Assembly (NCBI RefSeq): GCF_014058425.1
Contig: NZ_CP049366.1
Coordinates: forward strand, 1,798,001-1,862,000
Length of the DNA stretch: 64,000 nt
Source: Companilactobacillus pabuli
GTDB lineage: Bacteria > Bacillota > Bacilli > Lactobacillales > Lactobacillaceae
Reading direction: 5' to 3'
The notes below the pieces were generated by a model. That model had not been told where the DNA came from. It ran no database searches and worked only from the letters and a program-made list of their open reading frames with translations. Shown here in pieces: positions 44,068-52,474 of the stretch. Numbering within the stretch: position 1 is the first letter of the stretch; every line of letters starts with the position of its first letter. Made by a program: the position numbers and the translations under genes.

Positions 44068-44598
44068 ATGGCTCGTACAAATACTTTACAATACATGATT
44101 TTAGGTCTACTCACCCGCCAGGAAATGACTGGTTACGATATCAAACAAACTTTTGATAAAGAAAAGGCTGAATTTTGGAGTGCTCCTTTTAGTCAAATTT
44201 ATCCAGAATTAAGTCGACTACTCAAAAAAGAATTAATTGAGTTAGTTCCTGACAAAGTAGAAAATTCCAGAAAAAAAACCTATCGAATCTCTTCTCAAGG
44301 TTTAAAGTTATTCAATGATTGGTTAAAAATTCCCCTAACACCCGAAATTACCAAACTGAATAATGACGATTTTGTTTTACGATTGCATTTCTTAGGGAAA
44401 GAAGATCAGGATATTTTACAGCCCCTAATGATTTTACGTAAAAAGACGATTAACGTTGAACTAGCTCAATTGGAACTAGAATTAGTTGAAGTCGTGCAAC
44501 ATCCAGAACAATATGGGCGTGAACTGATCATAAAAAAAGAACTTGCTAATAAAAAAGCTGATCTTAAAATTCTAAACTCAGCTATCAAAAGAAACTAG
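44068..44598 (+). CDS. PadR family regulator of the drug exporter
   Basis: 176 residues. The N-terminal PadR winged helix (YMILGLLTRQEMTGYDIKQTFD, AEFWSAPFSQIYPELSRLLKKELIE, KKTYRISSQGLKLFNDWL) is followed by the AphA-like C-terminal coiled coil (~95-176) for dimerisation. AAAGGACAAGAAT precedes ATG 44068. Its 3' end overlaps the convergent TetR gene by 14 nt. Confidence 0.87.
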   Translation: MARTNTLQYMILGLLTRQEMTGYDIKQTFDKEKAEFWSAPFSQIYPELSRLLKKELIELVPDKVENSRKKTYRISSQGLKLFNDWLKIPLTPEITKLNNDDFVLRLHFLGKEDQDILQPLMILRKKTINVELAQLELELVEVVQHPEQYGRELIIKKELANKKADLKILNSAIKRN

Positions 44599-45121
44599 AA
44601 CGAAGTTTTTGTAAATCATCCGCAAAAGCCACTCGAATAATAATATTAGTCAATTCCTCTGGCGTTTCTGGCATCCCATTTTTGACCCAACGCTTCATGA
44701 TTCCTTGCATTCCTAACATAATATAAGTCTCTTGATATCCAGTCATTGGCTCAAGATGTTGACTGCCATGTTCCATCGAATTATGCATTTTTTCTAATAG
44801 CTTAGTCTCACCTTCAATAAAAACTAAATTACTAATTTGAGGATTAGCATAAAAACCTTCTAATAATCTTTGTAAAGCTTTTCCTGGTGAGATTTCTTTA
44901 GGCATATTTAAACCATCCAAAAATTCACTTTCAATTTTATCAACACACATATAAATATCATCGAAATAACGATAAAAGGTCGTCCGATTGACGTGTGCCT
45001 TTTGACAAACCTCAGTAACCGTAATAGAACTGAGGCTTTTTTTCTGTAGCAATTGTAAGACATTTTCTTGTAAAACTTTCTTAGTATGTTGTGCTTGTTT
45101 ATTATTCTTGATTCCGACCAT
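44585..45121 (-). CDS. TetR family regulator beside the MacB-like transporter
   Basis: 178 residues from ATG 45121 (GGAGG four nt upstream; the longer frame from 45229 crosses the promoter region). The helix-turn-helix reads QKKSLSSITVTEVCQKAHVNRTTFYRYFDDI. It is divergent from the ABC gene. GTGTTGCAACA at 45201-45211 and a second TGCAACA at 45137 are possible binding sites. Confidence 0.85.
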   Translation of the reverse strand: MVGIKNNKQAQHTKKVLQENVLQLLQKKSLSSITVTEVCQKAHVNRTTFYRYFDDIYMCVDKIESEFLDGLNMPKEISPGKALQRLLEGFYANPQISNLVFIEGETKLLEKMHNSMEHGSQHLEPMTGYQETYIMLGMQGIMKRWVKNGMPETPEELTNIIIRVAFADDLQKLRSSFF

Positions 45122-45214
45122 GGCTCCTCCATTTATGCAACAGTTTGTCTCAGATTGATGATTGAATTTATTAAATATATTTTCTATTATATGAAACATG
45201 GTGTTGCAACAATA

Positions 45215-45244
45215 ATGACATATTACCAAATTAATTGTTATAAT
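45215..45244 (+). promoter_or_regulatory. Promoter of the MacB-like ABC gene
   Basis: ATGACA (45215-45220), 18 nt, TATAAT (45239-45244). A palindrome TGTTGCAACA lies just upstream. Confidence 0.6.
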
Positions 45245-45277
45245 ACATTAAAATCTTAAAGTTAGAGAGAATAATTA

Positions 45278-47593
45278 ATGCTGGAATTAAAACATATTAA
45301 AAAGTATTACCATGTTGGTGATTCCGTCACAAAAGCTCTAGATGACGTTTCTGTTGCTTTTCGTAAGCAAGAATTCGTGGCCATCTTAGGACCTAGTGGC
45401 TCTGGTAAAACTACCATGCTCAATGGTATCGGTGGTTTGGATATCTACGATTCAGGGGATCTAGTTATCAATGGAAAATCTACTAAGGACTTTTCTGAAG
45501 CTGATTGGGATGCTTATCGTAACAATTCCGTTGGGTTTATCTTCCAAAGCTACAATATCATTGGACATTTAAGTATCCTAGATAACGTAGAAATGGGAAT
45601 GACACTTAGTGGTGTCCCTAATGAGGAAAAAGAGAAAAAAGCTCGCGAAGCCTTAGAACGAGTTGGCTTAGGTCCACATATCAACAAGAAACCTAACCAA
45701 CTATCTGGTGGTCAATTACAACGTGTTGCGATTGCTCGTGCGATTGCCAATGATCCAGAGATTTTACTCTGTGATGAGCCTACTGGTGCTTTGGATACTG
45801 AAACTAGTGAAGAAATCATGAAACTGATCAAAGAATTGTCAGCTGAACGACTAGTTGTCATGGTTACCCACAATCCTACTTTGGCTAAAGAATATGCCGA
45901 TCGTATTATCAACTTTGCTGATGGCAAAATCCTCGATGATTCAAATCCTTTCGTTGAAGATACTTCTAAAGATAATTTTGAACTCAAGAAAACTAAGATG
46001 ACTTTCTGGACTGCTTTGAAGTTGTCATTTACTAACTTGAAAACTAAAAAAGCCAGAACTGCTCTGACCGCTTTTGCTTCAAGTATTGGTATCATCAGTA
46101 TCGCCATTGTTTTAGCTTTGTCATCTGGTTTCCAAAAACAAATCGACAAGACTCAAGGCAATACTTTAGCGCAATTCCCAGTTACTATTTCGCAAACTGC
46201 CTCTAAGCAAACAGCTTCTGTGGATAAAGTTAAAAATTCCAATTCCAAAAAAGTTACTGCTAAATTGAGTCAACAAGAAAAATCGACTCACACTAATAAA
46301 CTGAACAAGAATTACTTAAACTATATTAAGAACTTAGATCCAGAATTGAGTAAAGATGTTACCTATACTTATTCAACTGGTATGAATCTTTTGACTAAGA
46401 ATGACGGTAAAGTCAAAACAGCTCAATTCTCCAATACTAATAGTTCTAATTCTATGAGCGGCATGTCTGCTGCTATGGCTTCATCAACTGGTATTGGAAC
46501 TTCCGTTTATCCATCTTCTAACGGCAACAATTTCTTGAAGAAACACTACAAAGTTATCGCCGGTTCCCTTCCTAAGAACGAAAATGACGTTATCTTGCTA
46601 GTTGACCGCGACAATTCAGTTAATATCAATGCTCTAAAGAACCTTGGTATGAACGTTAAAAACAATCAAAAATTTGATTTCAACAAATTAGTTGGCAAAG
46701 AATTAAAGGTAGTTGCTAATAATGACTACTACAACAAGGTTAGTGACAATCTTTACACACCAAATTCTAATTTAAACGACGTTTACAATAACGCTAATAA
46801 CAAAACTATTAAGATTGCTGGTATCTTGAAGGTTAAATCAAAATCATCTGAAAACATCCTTTCATCCGGAATTGCTTACAGTGACAAGCTAACTCAAGAT
46901 ATTATCCAAACTAACAAAAATTCTGATATCGTCAAAGCTCAAAAGGCTAGTGACAGCAATGTTCTAACCGGTAGCAACGTTGACGATACAACTAAGACTT
47001 CACTAGTTAGTTATCTTGGTGGTTCCACAACTCCTGCAAGTATCTTGATCTACCCTAATACTTTCAAGGACAAAGATAAGGTCCTCAGCTATTTGGATAA
47101 ATACAACAAGGGCAAGAAGGAATCTAACAAAGTTATCTATACCGACTTAGCTGGTCAAGTTTCTAACTTAACTGGTGGTTTAATGGATGCCATCACATAT
47201 GTCTTAGTAGCCTTCGCCGGAATTTCTCTAGTAACAAGTATGATCATGATTGCTATCATTACTTACACATCTGTACTTGAAAGAACTAAAGAAATCGGTA
47301 TTCTAAAAGCTTTGGGTGCTAGAAAGAAAGATATTACCCGAGTATTCGATGCTGAAACTACTATTTTAGGTGTTTCTTCTGGATTACTTGGTGTTATCAT
47401 CGCTTGGTTGGCAACTTTCCCAATCAATATCATCTTGCAAAACATGACTGATCTGAAGAATGTCTCACAACTAAATCCAGTTCATGCAATCGTCTTGGTT
47501 ATTATCAGTACGATTCTAACTGTTTTAGGTGGTCACATCCCTGCTAAGATGGCAGCTAAGAAAGATGCTGCTACAGCACTTAGATCTGAATAA
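45278..47593 (+). CDS. MacB-like ABC transporter (ATPase fused to FtsX-type permease)
   Basis: 771 residues. The N-terminal ATPase (1-220) has Walker A GPSGSGKTT, signature LSGGQLQR and LLCDEPTGALD. TM1 is at ~260-280. A large extracellular domain (~290-620, rich in Asn/Ser/Lys) follows, then three helices with the FtsX signature VLERTKEIGILKALGARKKDI near 680. The TetR gene upstream suggests inducible efflux or envelope defence, e.g. against peptides; the substrate is unknown. Confidence 0.87.
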   Translation: MLELKHIKKYYHVGDSVTKALDDVSVAFRKQEFVAILGPSGSGKTTMLNGIGGLDIYDSGDLVINGKSTKDFSEADWDAYRNNSVGFIFQSYNIIGHLSILDNVEMGMTLSGVPNEEKEKKAREALERVGLGPHINKKPNQLSGGQLQRVAIARAIANDPEILLCDEPTGALDTETSEEIMKLIKELSAERLVVMVTHNPTLAKEYADRIINFADGKILDDSNPFVEDTSKDNFELKKTKMTFWTALKLSFTNLKTKKARTALTAFASSIGIISIAIVLALSSGFQKQIDKTQGNTLAQFPVTISQTASKQTASVDKVKNSNSKKVTAKLSQQEKSTHTNKLNKNYLNYIKNLDPELSKDVTYTYSTGMNLLTKNDGKVKTAQFSNTNSSNSMSGMSAAMASSTGIGTSVYPSSNGNNFLKKHYKVIAGSLPKNENDVILLVDRDNSVNINALKNLGMNVKNNQKFDFNKLVGKELKVVANNDYYNKVSDNLYTPNSNLNDVYNNANNKTIKIAGILKVKSKSSENILSSGIAYSDKLTQDIIQTNKNSDIVKAQKASDSNVLTGSNVDDTTKTSLVSYLGGSTTPASILIYPNTFKDKDKVLSYLDKYNKGKKESNKVIYTDLAGQVSNLTGGLMDAITYVLVAFAGISLVTSMIMIAIITYTSVLERTKEIGILKALGARKKDITRVFDAETTILGVSSGLLGVIIAWLATFPINIILQNMTDLKNVSQLNPVHAIVLVIISTILTVLGGHIPAKMAAKKDAATALRSE

Positions 47594-47604
47594 TTCATAA
47601 TAAA

Positions 47605-47643
47605 AACTCCTCAAAATTTCAATTAATTTTGAGGAGTTTTTTT
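47605..47643 (+). terminator. Terminator of the MacB-like gene
   Basis: AACTCCTCAAAAT pairs with ATTTTGAGGAGTT, followed by a T run. Confidence 0.9.
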
Positions 47644-47654
47644 GCATTATTTTA

Positions 47655-47683
47655 TTGCTAGAAATTCAATTTATCTCTATTCT
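47655..47683 (+). promoter_or_regulatory. Predicted toxin-mRNA promoter
   Basis: TTGCTA (47655-47660), 17 nt, TATTCT (47678-47683). The transcript would carry a long structured 5' region: an AATGGG/CCCATT hairpin at 47705 and a GTAAAAG/CTTTTAC stem at 47735-47775. Confidence 0.45.
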
Positions 47684-47819
47684 TAAGCCATGGCCAAGCT
47701 CTAATGGGTCGCTCCCATTTTGGTCTAGTGAGCGTAAAAGCTGAATGGTGCAGCACCCCTCAATTACTTTTACAAGTGGAGGTGCATGACTATGAAGAAA
47801 TCGAATAGTAGGAGTTGGA

Positions 47820-47921
47820 TTGAGCATTATGGTCGCTTTTTTCATTTTAACCGTATCGATGGCAAGTATTAACTTCGCCATTGCATATGCGATAATCAAA
47901 AAAGCTAACCGTAAAGGTTAG
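47820..47921 (+). CDS. Candidate holin-like toxin peptide (type I toxin-antitoxin)
   Basis: 33 residues from TTG 47820 (AGGAG five nt upstream) or 30 from ATG 47829. It has a hydrophobic segment LSIMVAFFILTVSMASINFA and a charged IIKKANRKG tail. This is the build of the holin-like/Fst-type toxins of lactic acid bacteria. In a second frame GGAGGTGCATG starts a short non-hydrophobic peptide, and GCACCCCTC upstream can pair with that GGAGGTGC site. Convergent antisense transcription over its 3' end supports toxin identity. Not a certain family match. Confidence 0.5.
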   Translation: MSIMVAFFILTVSMASINFAIAYAIIKKANRKG

Positions 47922-47995
47922 CTCACCAACAAATCTATTCAGACTCATGATTGAGGCTAAGAGGGGTACATCCTCTTGGTCTCTTTTCAATTACA
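47893..47995 (-). ncRNA. Candidate antisense RNA (antitoxin) of about 100 nt
   Basis: A strong minus-strand promoter (48001-48029) predicts a start near 47995. The minus-strand hairpin AGCTAACC-TTTAC-GGTTAGCT followed by TTTTTG ends it near 47897. It overlaps the toxin stop region and mRNA 3' end, as in par/Fst-like loci. It is predicted only from signals. Confidence 0.5.
47953..47988 (+). terminator. Terminator of the toxin mRNA
   Basis: GAG-gct-AAGAGG pairs with CCTCTT-ggt-CTC around GGTACAT, then TTTT. It lies inside the antisense transcript. Confidence 0.65.
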
Positions 47996-48000
47996 AGGAT

Positions 48001-48029
48001 ATTATAACTGCTGTTTTAATTTTTAGCAA
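48001..48029 (-). promoter_or_regulatory. Antisense RNA promoter
   Basis: Minus-strand TTGCTA (48024-48029), 17 nt, TATAAT (48001-48006). It is close to consensus and has no ORF downstream other than antisense to the toxin. Confidence 0.65.
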
Positions 48030-48048
48030 TCATCTAAATTAATTACAA

Positions 48049-48448
48049 TTATTCTTTATACCATTTCATAACAGAATCAATATCGGCTTGTTTTTGATAA
48101 TCTATATTAAAACTACGTTTGGTAATTCCCGAACGTACATTGACTGTTAAACCAGCAATTTGCTTTTTCTCTGGCCACAAACTTATACGTCTCTTTAAAA
48201 ACTGAATTGTCATTTTAGGAATGAACATCGTTTGCTTAGTCAATAAAGAGCTATTCTGTAAGAGAATATAGTCTTGATTTAACACTGTTACTTTAGAACG
48301 TTTGGACTCAAGATAAGCTGGAATATTCCACAAGATTAAAACTACTACCGCTAAGATTGCCACAATTAAAATATGGTTGTGCAAAATTGCAATCAAAATA
48401 AAAATTGAGCAAAATTATCGACGACGATAGTTTCTCCACTTGCTCCAT
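48049..48448 (-). pseudogene. Bacterial PH-domain membrane protein, probable frameshift
   Basis: The intact part (from a TTG at 48396) encodes two hydrophobic stretches, IPAYLESKRSKV and a bPH2-like segment with LLTKQTMFIPKMTIQFLKRR. The start region is in another frame: ATG 48448 has GGGGG seven nt upstream and reads MEQVEKLSSSIILLNF. Removing one T from the run near 48405-48410 joins the frames into a normal two-helix N terminus. A sequencing error or a real mutation would look the same. Confidence 0.55.
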
Positions 48449-48509
48449 TGTTAATCCCCCTAAAACTGATTTTCCCTAATCATATCAAAAAAGTTTTAGA
48501 GTTCCAAAA

Positions 48510-49478
48510 TCACATTGCGGCTTTGACATCATCCAATACTTGAGAAATATCACCCTTGATAGCTTGAGCTTTATCCTCAATTTCTTCTGGCAAAAATTGA
48601 TAATCACGATTGATCATAACGTCATAGGCACCGTCAAGACTACCGGTTAAGCCCCAGAAAGGTTCTTGAATAAACATTGGTGTCATGCGACCTACACCTA
48701 ATTCAATCAATAAAAGATGGTCGTCATGCAAATGATTCAAAACATCGTCAGATATCTTTTGGTATTCTTGATGATATCTAGTTCCCTCTAAGAAATTACC
48801 GTAACCACGTACCCAAGGAAAGGCTTCAGCGCCACAGTTAGGACAACGAGGAATCAATTCAGTTGGGACTTTAGTATCATCTCCCATGGCTTGAATCATT
48901 TCTTCAACTGGCTTGACCGCATCCCAGACTTCGTCACTACATTGTTGTGAACATTGGAAATAGCGATGATCCCCTTGAATCTGTGCAACCTTTTCTTCGG
49001 GAAAAGCCTTGATAGCTTGAATATCTTGATTAGTTGTTAAGATGAAATAATCTTTACCCTTCAAAATTTCTTGAAGATCACGGAATGGCTTTCTAACTTC
49101 AGCATGTTGGGTTGTGTGCAAGAAAGTAGCTAAATAACCCCAATATTCTTCACGACTAGGCCAAGGATATTGCATTCCTGAAAAAGCTCCTTTAATACCG
49201 TATTTCTCAGCAAATTTTCCAAAATATTTTCTAAACGAAGCATTATCCTCATAATAGAAATCACCACCTCCAGCAGCTGACAAGCCTGAAGCTCCGCCGA
49301 CGATAATGTGGTCAGCTTCTTTGATTTTATCTGCTAGGATCTGTACTTGTTCTTCATATGGCAACATTGGCTTTTCAGTCAATTTAACAGGTGTCTTGCC
49401 ACTAGCGTAAACGTTAAAAAATTGTTGATAATTCATCTGTGTCTTCATTACTAATTGTTCATAAAATGATTGAGCCAT
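48510..49478 (-). CDS. Sirtuin of the SirTM-like class
   Basis: 322 residues. Sir2 motifs: VGGASGLSAAGG (60-71), TTNQD (148-152), the zinc cysteines C176/C180 and C212/C215, and a late LIELGVGRMTP. The usual catalytic His is Gln (IQGD at 167-170), as reported for class M sirtuins (SirTM) that ADP-ribosylate rather than deacetylate. Those act on lipoylated GcvH-L next to a macrodomain hydrolase; neither is adjacent here. It follows a second Sir2-like gene with no gap. GGAGAATAA precedes ATG 49478. Confidence 0.78.
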   Translation of the reverse strand: MAQSFYEQLVMKTQMNYQQFFNVYASGKTPVKLTEKPMLPYEEQVQILADKIKEADHIIVGGASGLSAAGGGDFYYEDNASFRKYFGKFAEKYGIKGAFSGMQYPWPSREEYWGYLATFLHTTQHAEVRKPFRDLQEILKGKDYFILTTNQDIQAIKAFPEEKVAQIQGDHRYFQCSQQCSDEVWDAVKPVEEMIQAMGDDTKVPTELIPRCPNCGAEAFPWVRGYGNFLEGTRYHQEYQKISDDVLNHLHDDHLLLIELGVGRMTPMFIQEPFWGLTGSLDGAYDVMINRDYQFLPEEIEDKAQAIKGDISQVLDDVKAAM

Positions 49479-50164
49479 TATTTATTCTCCTTCAATAAAT
49501 CCTTAAAAGTAGTTTCGATATCTCCAGATAAAGCGATGGATCTTGATTTTATTTCCGGTGCAATCATGATCTCGTTTGCCATATTGAGCGTCACATAATT
49601 CCACGAAGGTAGCTGACTAACAGCCTTCATCAAAGGTTGCTTGATCAACTTATTTCGTGAACCAATTCCTAATTCAAGTTGAACGACTTTTTTATCAGCG
49701 TAGTCGTTGATAAATTGGTCAAAACGTTGTTTTTGCTTTTGCCATTGCGGCGACTGCATTTCTAATTGATCGAAATTTCCTTCTATTTCGAAGATTTTTT
49801 CGGGATCAAATCCATTCAATTGAAAATGCGTATCAGCGTTAGAAGTGACGACAAAATAATCTTTTTGGTTAACAATTCGCTTCAACATTGCAAAAATTTC
49901 AGTCTTTTGATAATCATCAATTAAATATTGATGTACTTTACGCATGAATTCTCGATGGTCCGGTGTGGGAATTTGTGTAAAGACTCCTTGAATCAAACTG
50001 TTAATTCCATAAAGAATGTTGAAATGACCAAAATACTTTTCAAAATTATCATCATCAACAAAAATGTTATATCCTTCAGCAATCGACAAACCATTGCTAG
50101 CACTGATTAGAAGTGCATCGCTTTGGTCAATTAATTGCTTAGCATCATTTATTTGTGTGTTCAT
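49478..50164 (-). CDS. Sir2-like protein without zinc ribbon
   Basis: 228 residues. It keeps ISASNGLSIAEG (~20-31, NAD loop), VTSNADT (106-112) and LELGIGSRNK (163-172), with IEGN (127-130) where the catalytic His motif would be. It contains no cysteine at all, so the zinc ribbon is lost, and the protein is about 100 residues shorter than its neighbour. It may be a subunit or decoy of the neighbouring enzyme. GGAGAATAA-like AAGGAGAATAA precedes ATG 50164. Confidence 0.6.
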   Translation of the reverse strand: MNTQINDAKQLIDQSDALLISASNGLSIAEGYNIFVDDDNFEKYFGHFNILYGINSLIQGVFTQIPTPDHREFMRKVHQYLIDDYQKTEIFAMLKRIVNQKDYFVVTSNADTHFQLNGFDPEKIFEIEGNFDQLEMQSPQWQKQKQRFDQFINDYADKKVVQLELGIGSRNKLIKQPLMKAVSQLPSWNYVTLNMANEIMIAPEIKSRSIALSGDIETTFKDLLKENK

Positions 50165-50200
50165 TTATTCTCCTTTTTATCCTTCATGTAGTACAATTAT

Positions 50201-50213
50201 GTACACAGTGTAC
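50201..50213. promoter_or_regulatory. Candidate TetR operator
   Basis: GTACACAGTGTAC is a perfect palindrome about one base off centre, with a second AGTAC...GTAC pair at 50190-50204. It lies between the divergent sirtuin and TetR genes. Confidence 0.55.
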
Positions 50214-50296
50214 GAAATATATTTTTAGGATTTAAGAACACTTTTAAAAAATTGCTTACTTTCAAAACAGATTTCAAAAAGTGTAAAGGAGTTTGT

Positions 50297-50896
50297 ATGC
50301 AAAAAAATAGAAAACTAGACCGCCGAACTATTTATACAATCAACACCATCAAGGATTCTTTTTTGGAGTTGATCAATCAGGAACCCTATCCACAAATCAA
50401 CGTTGCTAAACTGTGTCGTCATGCCGATATGACCCGTTCTACTTTTTATTCACATTTTGATAATTTAACCGCTGTCTTGAATGCAGTTTTGGATGATGCA
50501 TTACTGTTCACCGACAATAATCAAACCAATTCGACCATCGACCCAACTGCCAGTTTGGATTTATTGAAAGAAAATGAATCGCTTTTACCAGCTTGCCAAC
50601 GAATTGCCGATTCTACCAAATATCGCAAGTTATTGATGGATCCCAGTTTAAATGACTACATTATTGGTCGAATTGCCAATCATGAAAAAAATAAGCTTGT
50701 CCCTGCCATTCAAGAACGAACTGGACTTAGTGAATCAGAATCTGAATTACTCTTTAACTATTCAATCCACGGATCTTTTGCCATCAATAAACGCCACCAT
50801 TTCGTTAAAGATGATGACTGGTATCGTGAACTACAATTGCTAAATCAATTCACCAGTGCTGGTTATGAAGCTATCAAGAAAAATAATTCCAAATAA
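50297..50896 (+). CDS. TetR family regulator of the sirtuin operon
   Basis: 199 residues from ATG 50297 (AAAGGAG seven nt upstream); the frame from 50252 adds 15 unlikely residues. KLCRHADMTRSTFYSHFDNLTAVLNAVLDD is the helix-turn-helix. The C-terminal half is helical and unclassified. Its place across a shared palindrome makes the sirtuin pair its likely target. Confidence 0.83.
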   Translation: MQKNRKLDRRTIYTINTIKDSFLELINQEPYPQINVAKLCRHADMTRSTFYSHFDNLTAVLNAVLDDALLFTDNNQTNSTIDPTASLDLLKENESLLPACQRIADSTKYRKLLMDPSLNDYIIGRIANHEKNKLVPAIQERTGLSESESELLFNYSIHGSFAINKRHHFVKDDDWYRELQLLNQFTSAGYEAIKKNNSK

Positions 50897-50944
50897 AAAG
50901 GCATTACCTAGTAATCAATTGACTACTAAGTAATGCCTTATTTT
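50897..50944. terminator. Bidirectional terminator
   Basis: AAGGCATTAC-c-TAGTA pairs with TACTA-a-GTAATGCCTT, with A and T runs. It lies between the TetR and DegV genes. Confidence 0.88.
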
Positions 50945-50945
50945 C

Positions 50946-51794
50946 TTATATTTTAACTACTGCGACTCCTATCAAGCCAGGTCCAGTATGAACTCCTAGA
51001 GCGGGTCCAACTTGTTCAGTAAATTCTTGTTGACCTTTAATTCCATTGTCATGCAAAATATCTAGCATGTGTTGGCCACCGACTTCATCAGCACCATGAC
51101 CGATACCAATCAAATACTTATCCCCATCATTGATAAAATCTTGAGCATAACCAAGCATCATCTTTTGACCTTTTTTCATGCCACGAGCTTTAGCAGCAAT
51201 CGTGTAAGTACCTTCTGGCGTACAAGTAACGATCGGTGCTAACTTCAACATTCCACCAACGGCAGAAGCGACCGCACTGATACGACCACCAGCCCTTAAA
51301 TAAGTCAAAGTAGGAATACAGAAGTAAACCATGGCATTTTGACACATTTTTTCAACCGCTGCTGCAGCTTCGTTCAAAGTTTTACCTTCATCAATTAAAT
51401 TCTTAGCTTGAATAGCAATTAAGCCTGAAGCAATCGCAACTTGTTTCGTATCAAAATATTTAGAAGTAAAACGATCATCATCGTCTAAAAAGACTTTCAA
51501 AAAATTAAATGTTCCACTTAAACCTGAAGAAACAGAAATTGACAAGATTTGTGTGTAACCATCTTTAGCAATTTGGTTCAAAGTTTTTTGAATCGACTCA
51601 CCTGATGGTAATGAAGTCTTAGGAATTTCAACGGGTAAATTTTTATAAACTTCTTCAGCCGAAATATCAACTCGGTCCAAGTAAGTTTTGTCATGGTAAG
51701 CAATTTGCATTGGTAACTCATAGATACCAGCCTTTTTAAGATATTCTTTAGGCAAATCACAACAAGAATCTACCAATACAGCAATCTTTTCCAT
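50946..51794 (-). CDS. DegV family protein (second paralog)
   Basis: 282 residues. VLVDSCCDLPKEYL start, SVSSGLSGTFNFLK (~91-104) and LRAGGRISAVASAVGGML (~165-182) carry the fatty-acid binding residues. Only about a quarter identical to the 2595-3464 DegV protein by eye, so it is probably a different FakB type. It follows the DUF1836 gene by 5 nt in an operon. Confidence 0.88.
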   Translation of the reverse strand: MEKIAVLVDSCCDLPKEYLKKAGIYELPMQIAYHDKTYLDRVDISAEEVYKNLPVEIPKTSLPSGESIQKTLNQIAKDGYTQILSISVSSGLSGTFNFLKVFLDDDDRFTSKYFDTKQVAIASGLIAIQAKNLIDEGKTLNEAAAAVEKMCQNAMVYFCIPTLTYLRAGGRISAVASAVGGMLKLAPIVTCTPEGTYTIAAKARGMKKGQKMMLGYAQDFINDGDKYLIGIGHGADEVGGQHMLDILHDNGIKGQQEFTEQVGPALGVHTGPGLIGVAVVKI

Positions 51795-51799
51795 TCTAA

Positions 51800-52330
51800 T
51801 TAACTCTTTTCATCTGAATTGTTTTCAATCATTAATATTTTCTTCGTAATTAGTTTCGTGGCAAAAGCCATTGTCACCATCTCGACCATCAAATAAGCTG
51901 AAGATTGATCCTTTTCAGATAAAGCTTGTTTCTCTTCACGATGATTCAACATTCGTAAAGCTATTTCTTGTTTTTCACAAAAGAAATCATATGCTTGGGC
52001 AATACCACCATTTAAACGTGTCATTACCTTCAGACCTTCTTCAATGTCGTTGATTGAAACTACTTGTTTCAAAAAAGTTATGGCAATCAAATATGCTAAA
52101 TGTTCACGAGTATATCGTTTCTTTTCTGGATGAGGCAATAAACCGTTCTTCACGTAATTATTGACCATTGATGTGGTGACAACGGGACCATCCTCCAACC
52201 AAACGGGTCCAATATATTTATCAACTAGTGTCAATAGTTGATCACGATATAGATCCAATTCAGGCAAGTCCTCAAACCTTGGCATGTGATAGGCCTCTAC
52301 CTTGTCTAACCAGTCTTGTAATTCATCCAT
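51800..52330 (-). CDS. DUF1836 protein
   Basis: 176 residues, predicted cytoplasmic and helical. VTTSMVNNYVKNGLLPHPEKKRYTREHLAYLIAITFLKQVVSINDIEEGL is the DUF1836 core and resembles a MerR-type DNA-binding helix set. It could be a regulator, which would fit its place ahead of degV. AAAAGGAGCG precedes ATG 52330. Confidence 0.78.
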   Translation of the reverse strand: MDELQDWLDKVEAYHMPRFEDLPELDLYRDQLLTLVDKYIGPVWLEDGPVVTTSMVNNYVKNGLLPHPEKKRYTREHLAYLIAITFLKQVVSINDIEEGLKVMTRLNGGIAQAYDFFCEKQEIALRMLNHREEKQALSEKDQSSAYLMVEMVTMAFATKLITKKILMIENNSDEKS

Positions 52331-52443
52331 AAGAAAGCGCTCCTTTTGTAATTACTTTTATAATTTATCATAGTTTTGTTAACTATTCAATCTAGTTTTA
52401 AAAACTAGATGTGATTTTATCTCAATTCCTATTTTATTGTATC

Positions 52444-52474
52444 AAAAAAAGCCTTGAATACTATTCAAGACTTT
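52444..52474 (-). terminator. Terminator of the first APC permease gene
   Basis: AAAG-c-CTTGAAT pairs with ATTCAAG-a-CTTT around ACT. It overlaps the last codons and is followed by T7 on the minus strand. Confidence 0.78.

Noticed and set aside
47666-47899. Minus-strand frame of 77 codons across the toxin locus
   Set aside because: It crosses the predicted toxin mRNA leader and starts next to the antisense terminator; the small plus-strand toxin explains the region better.
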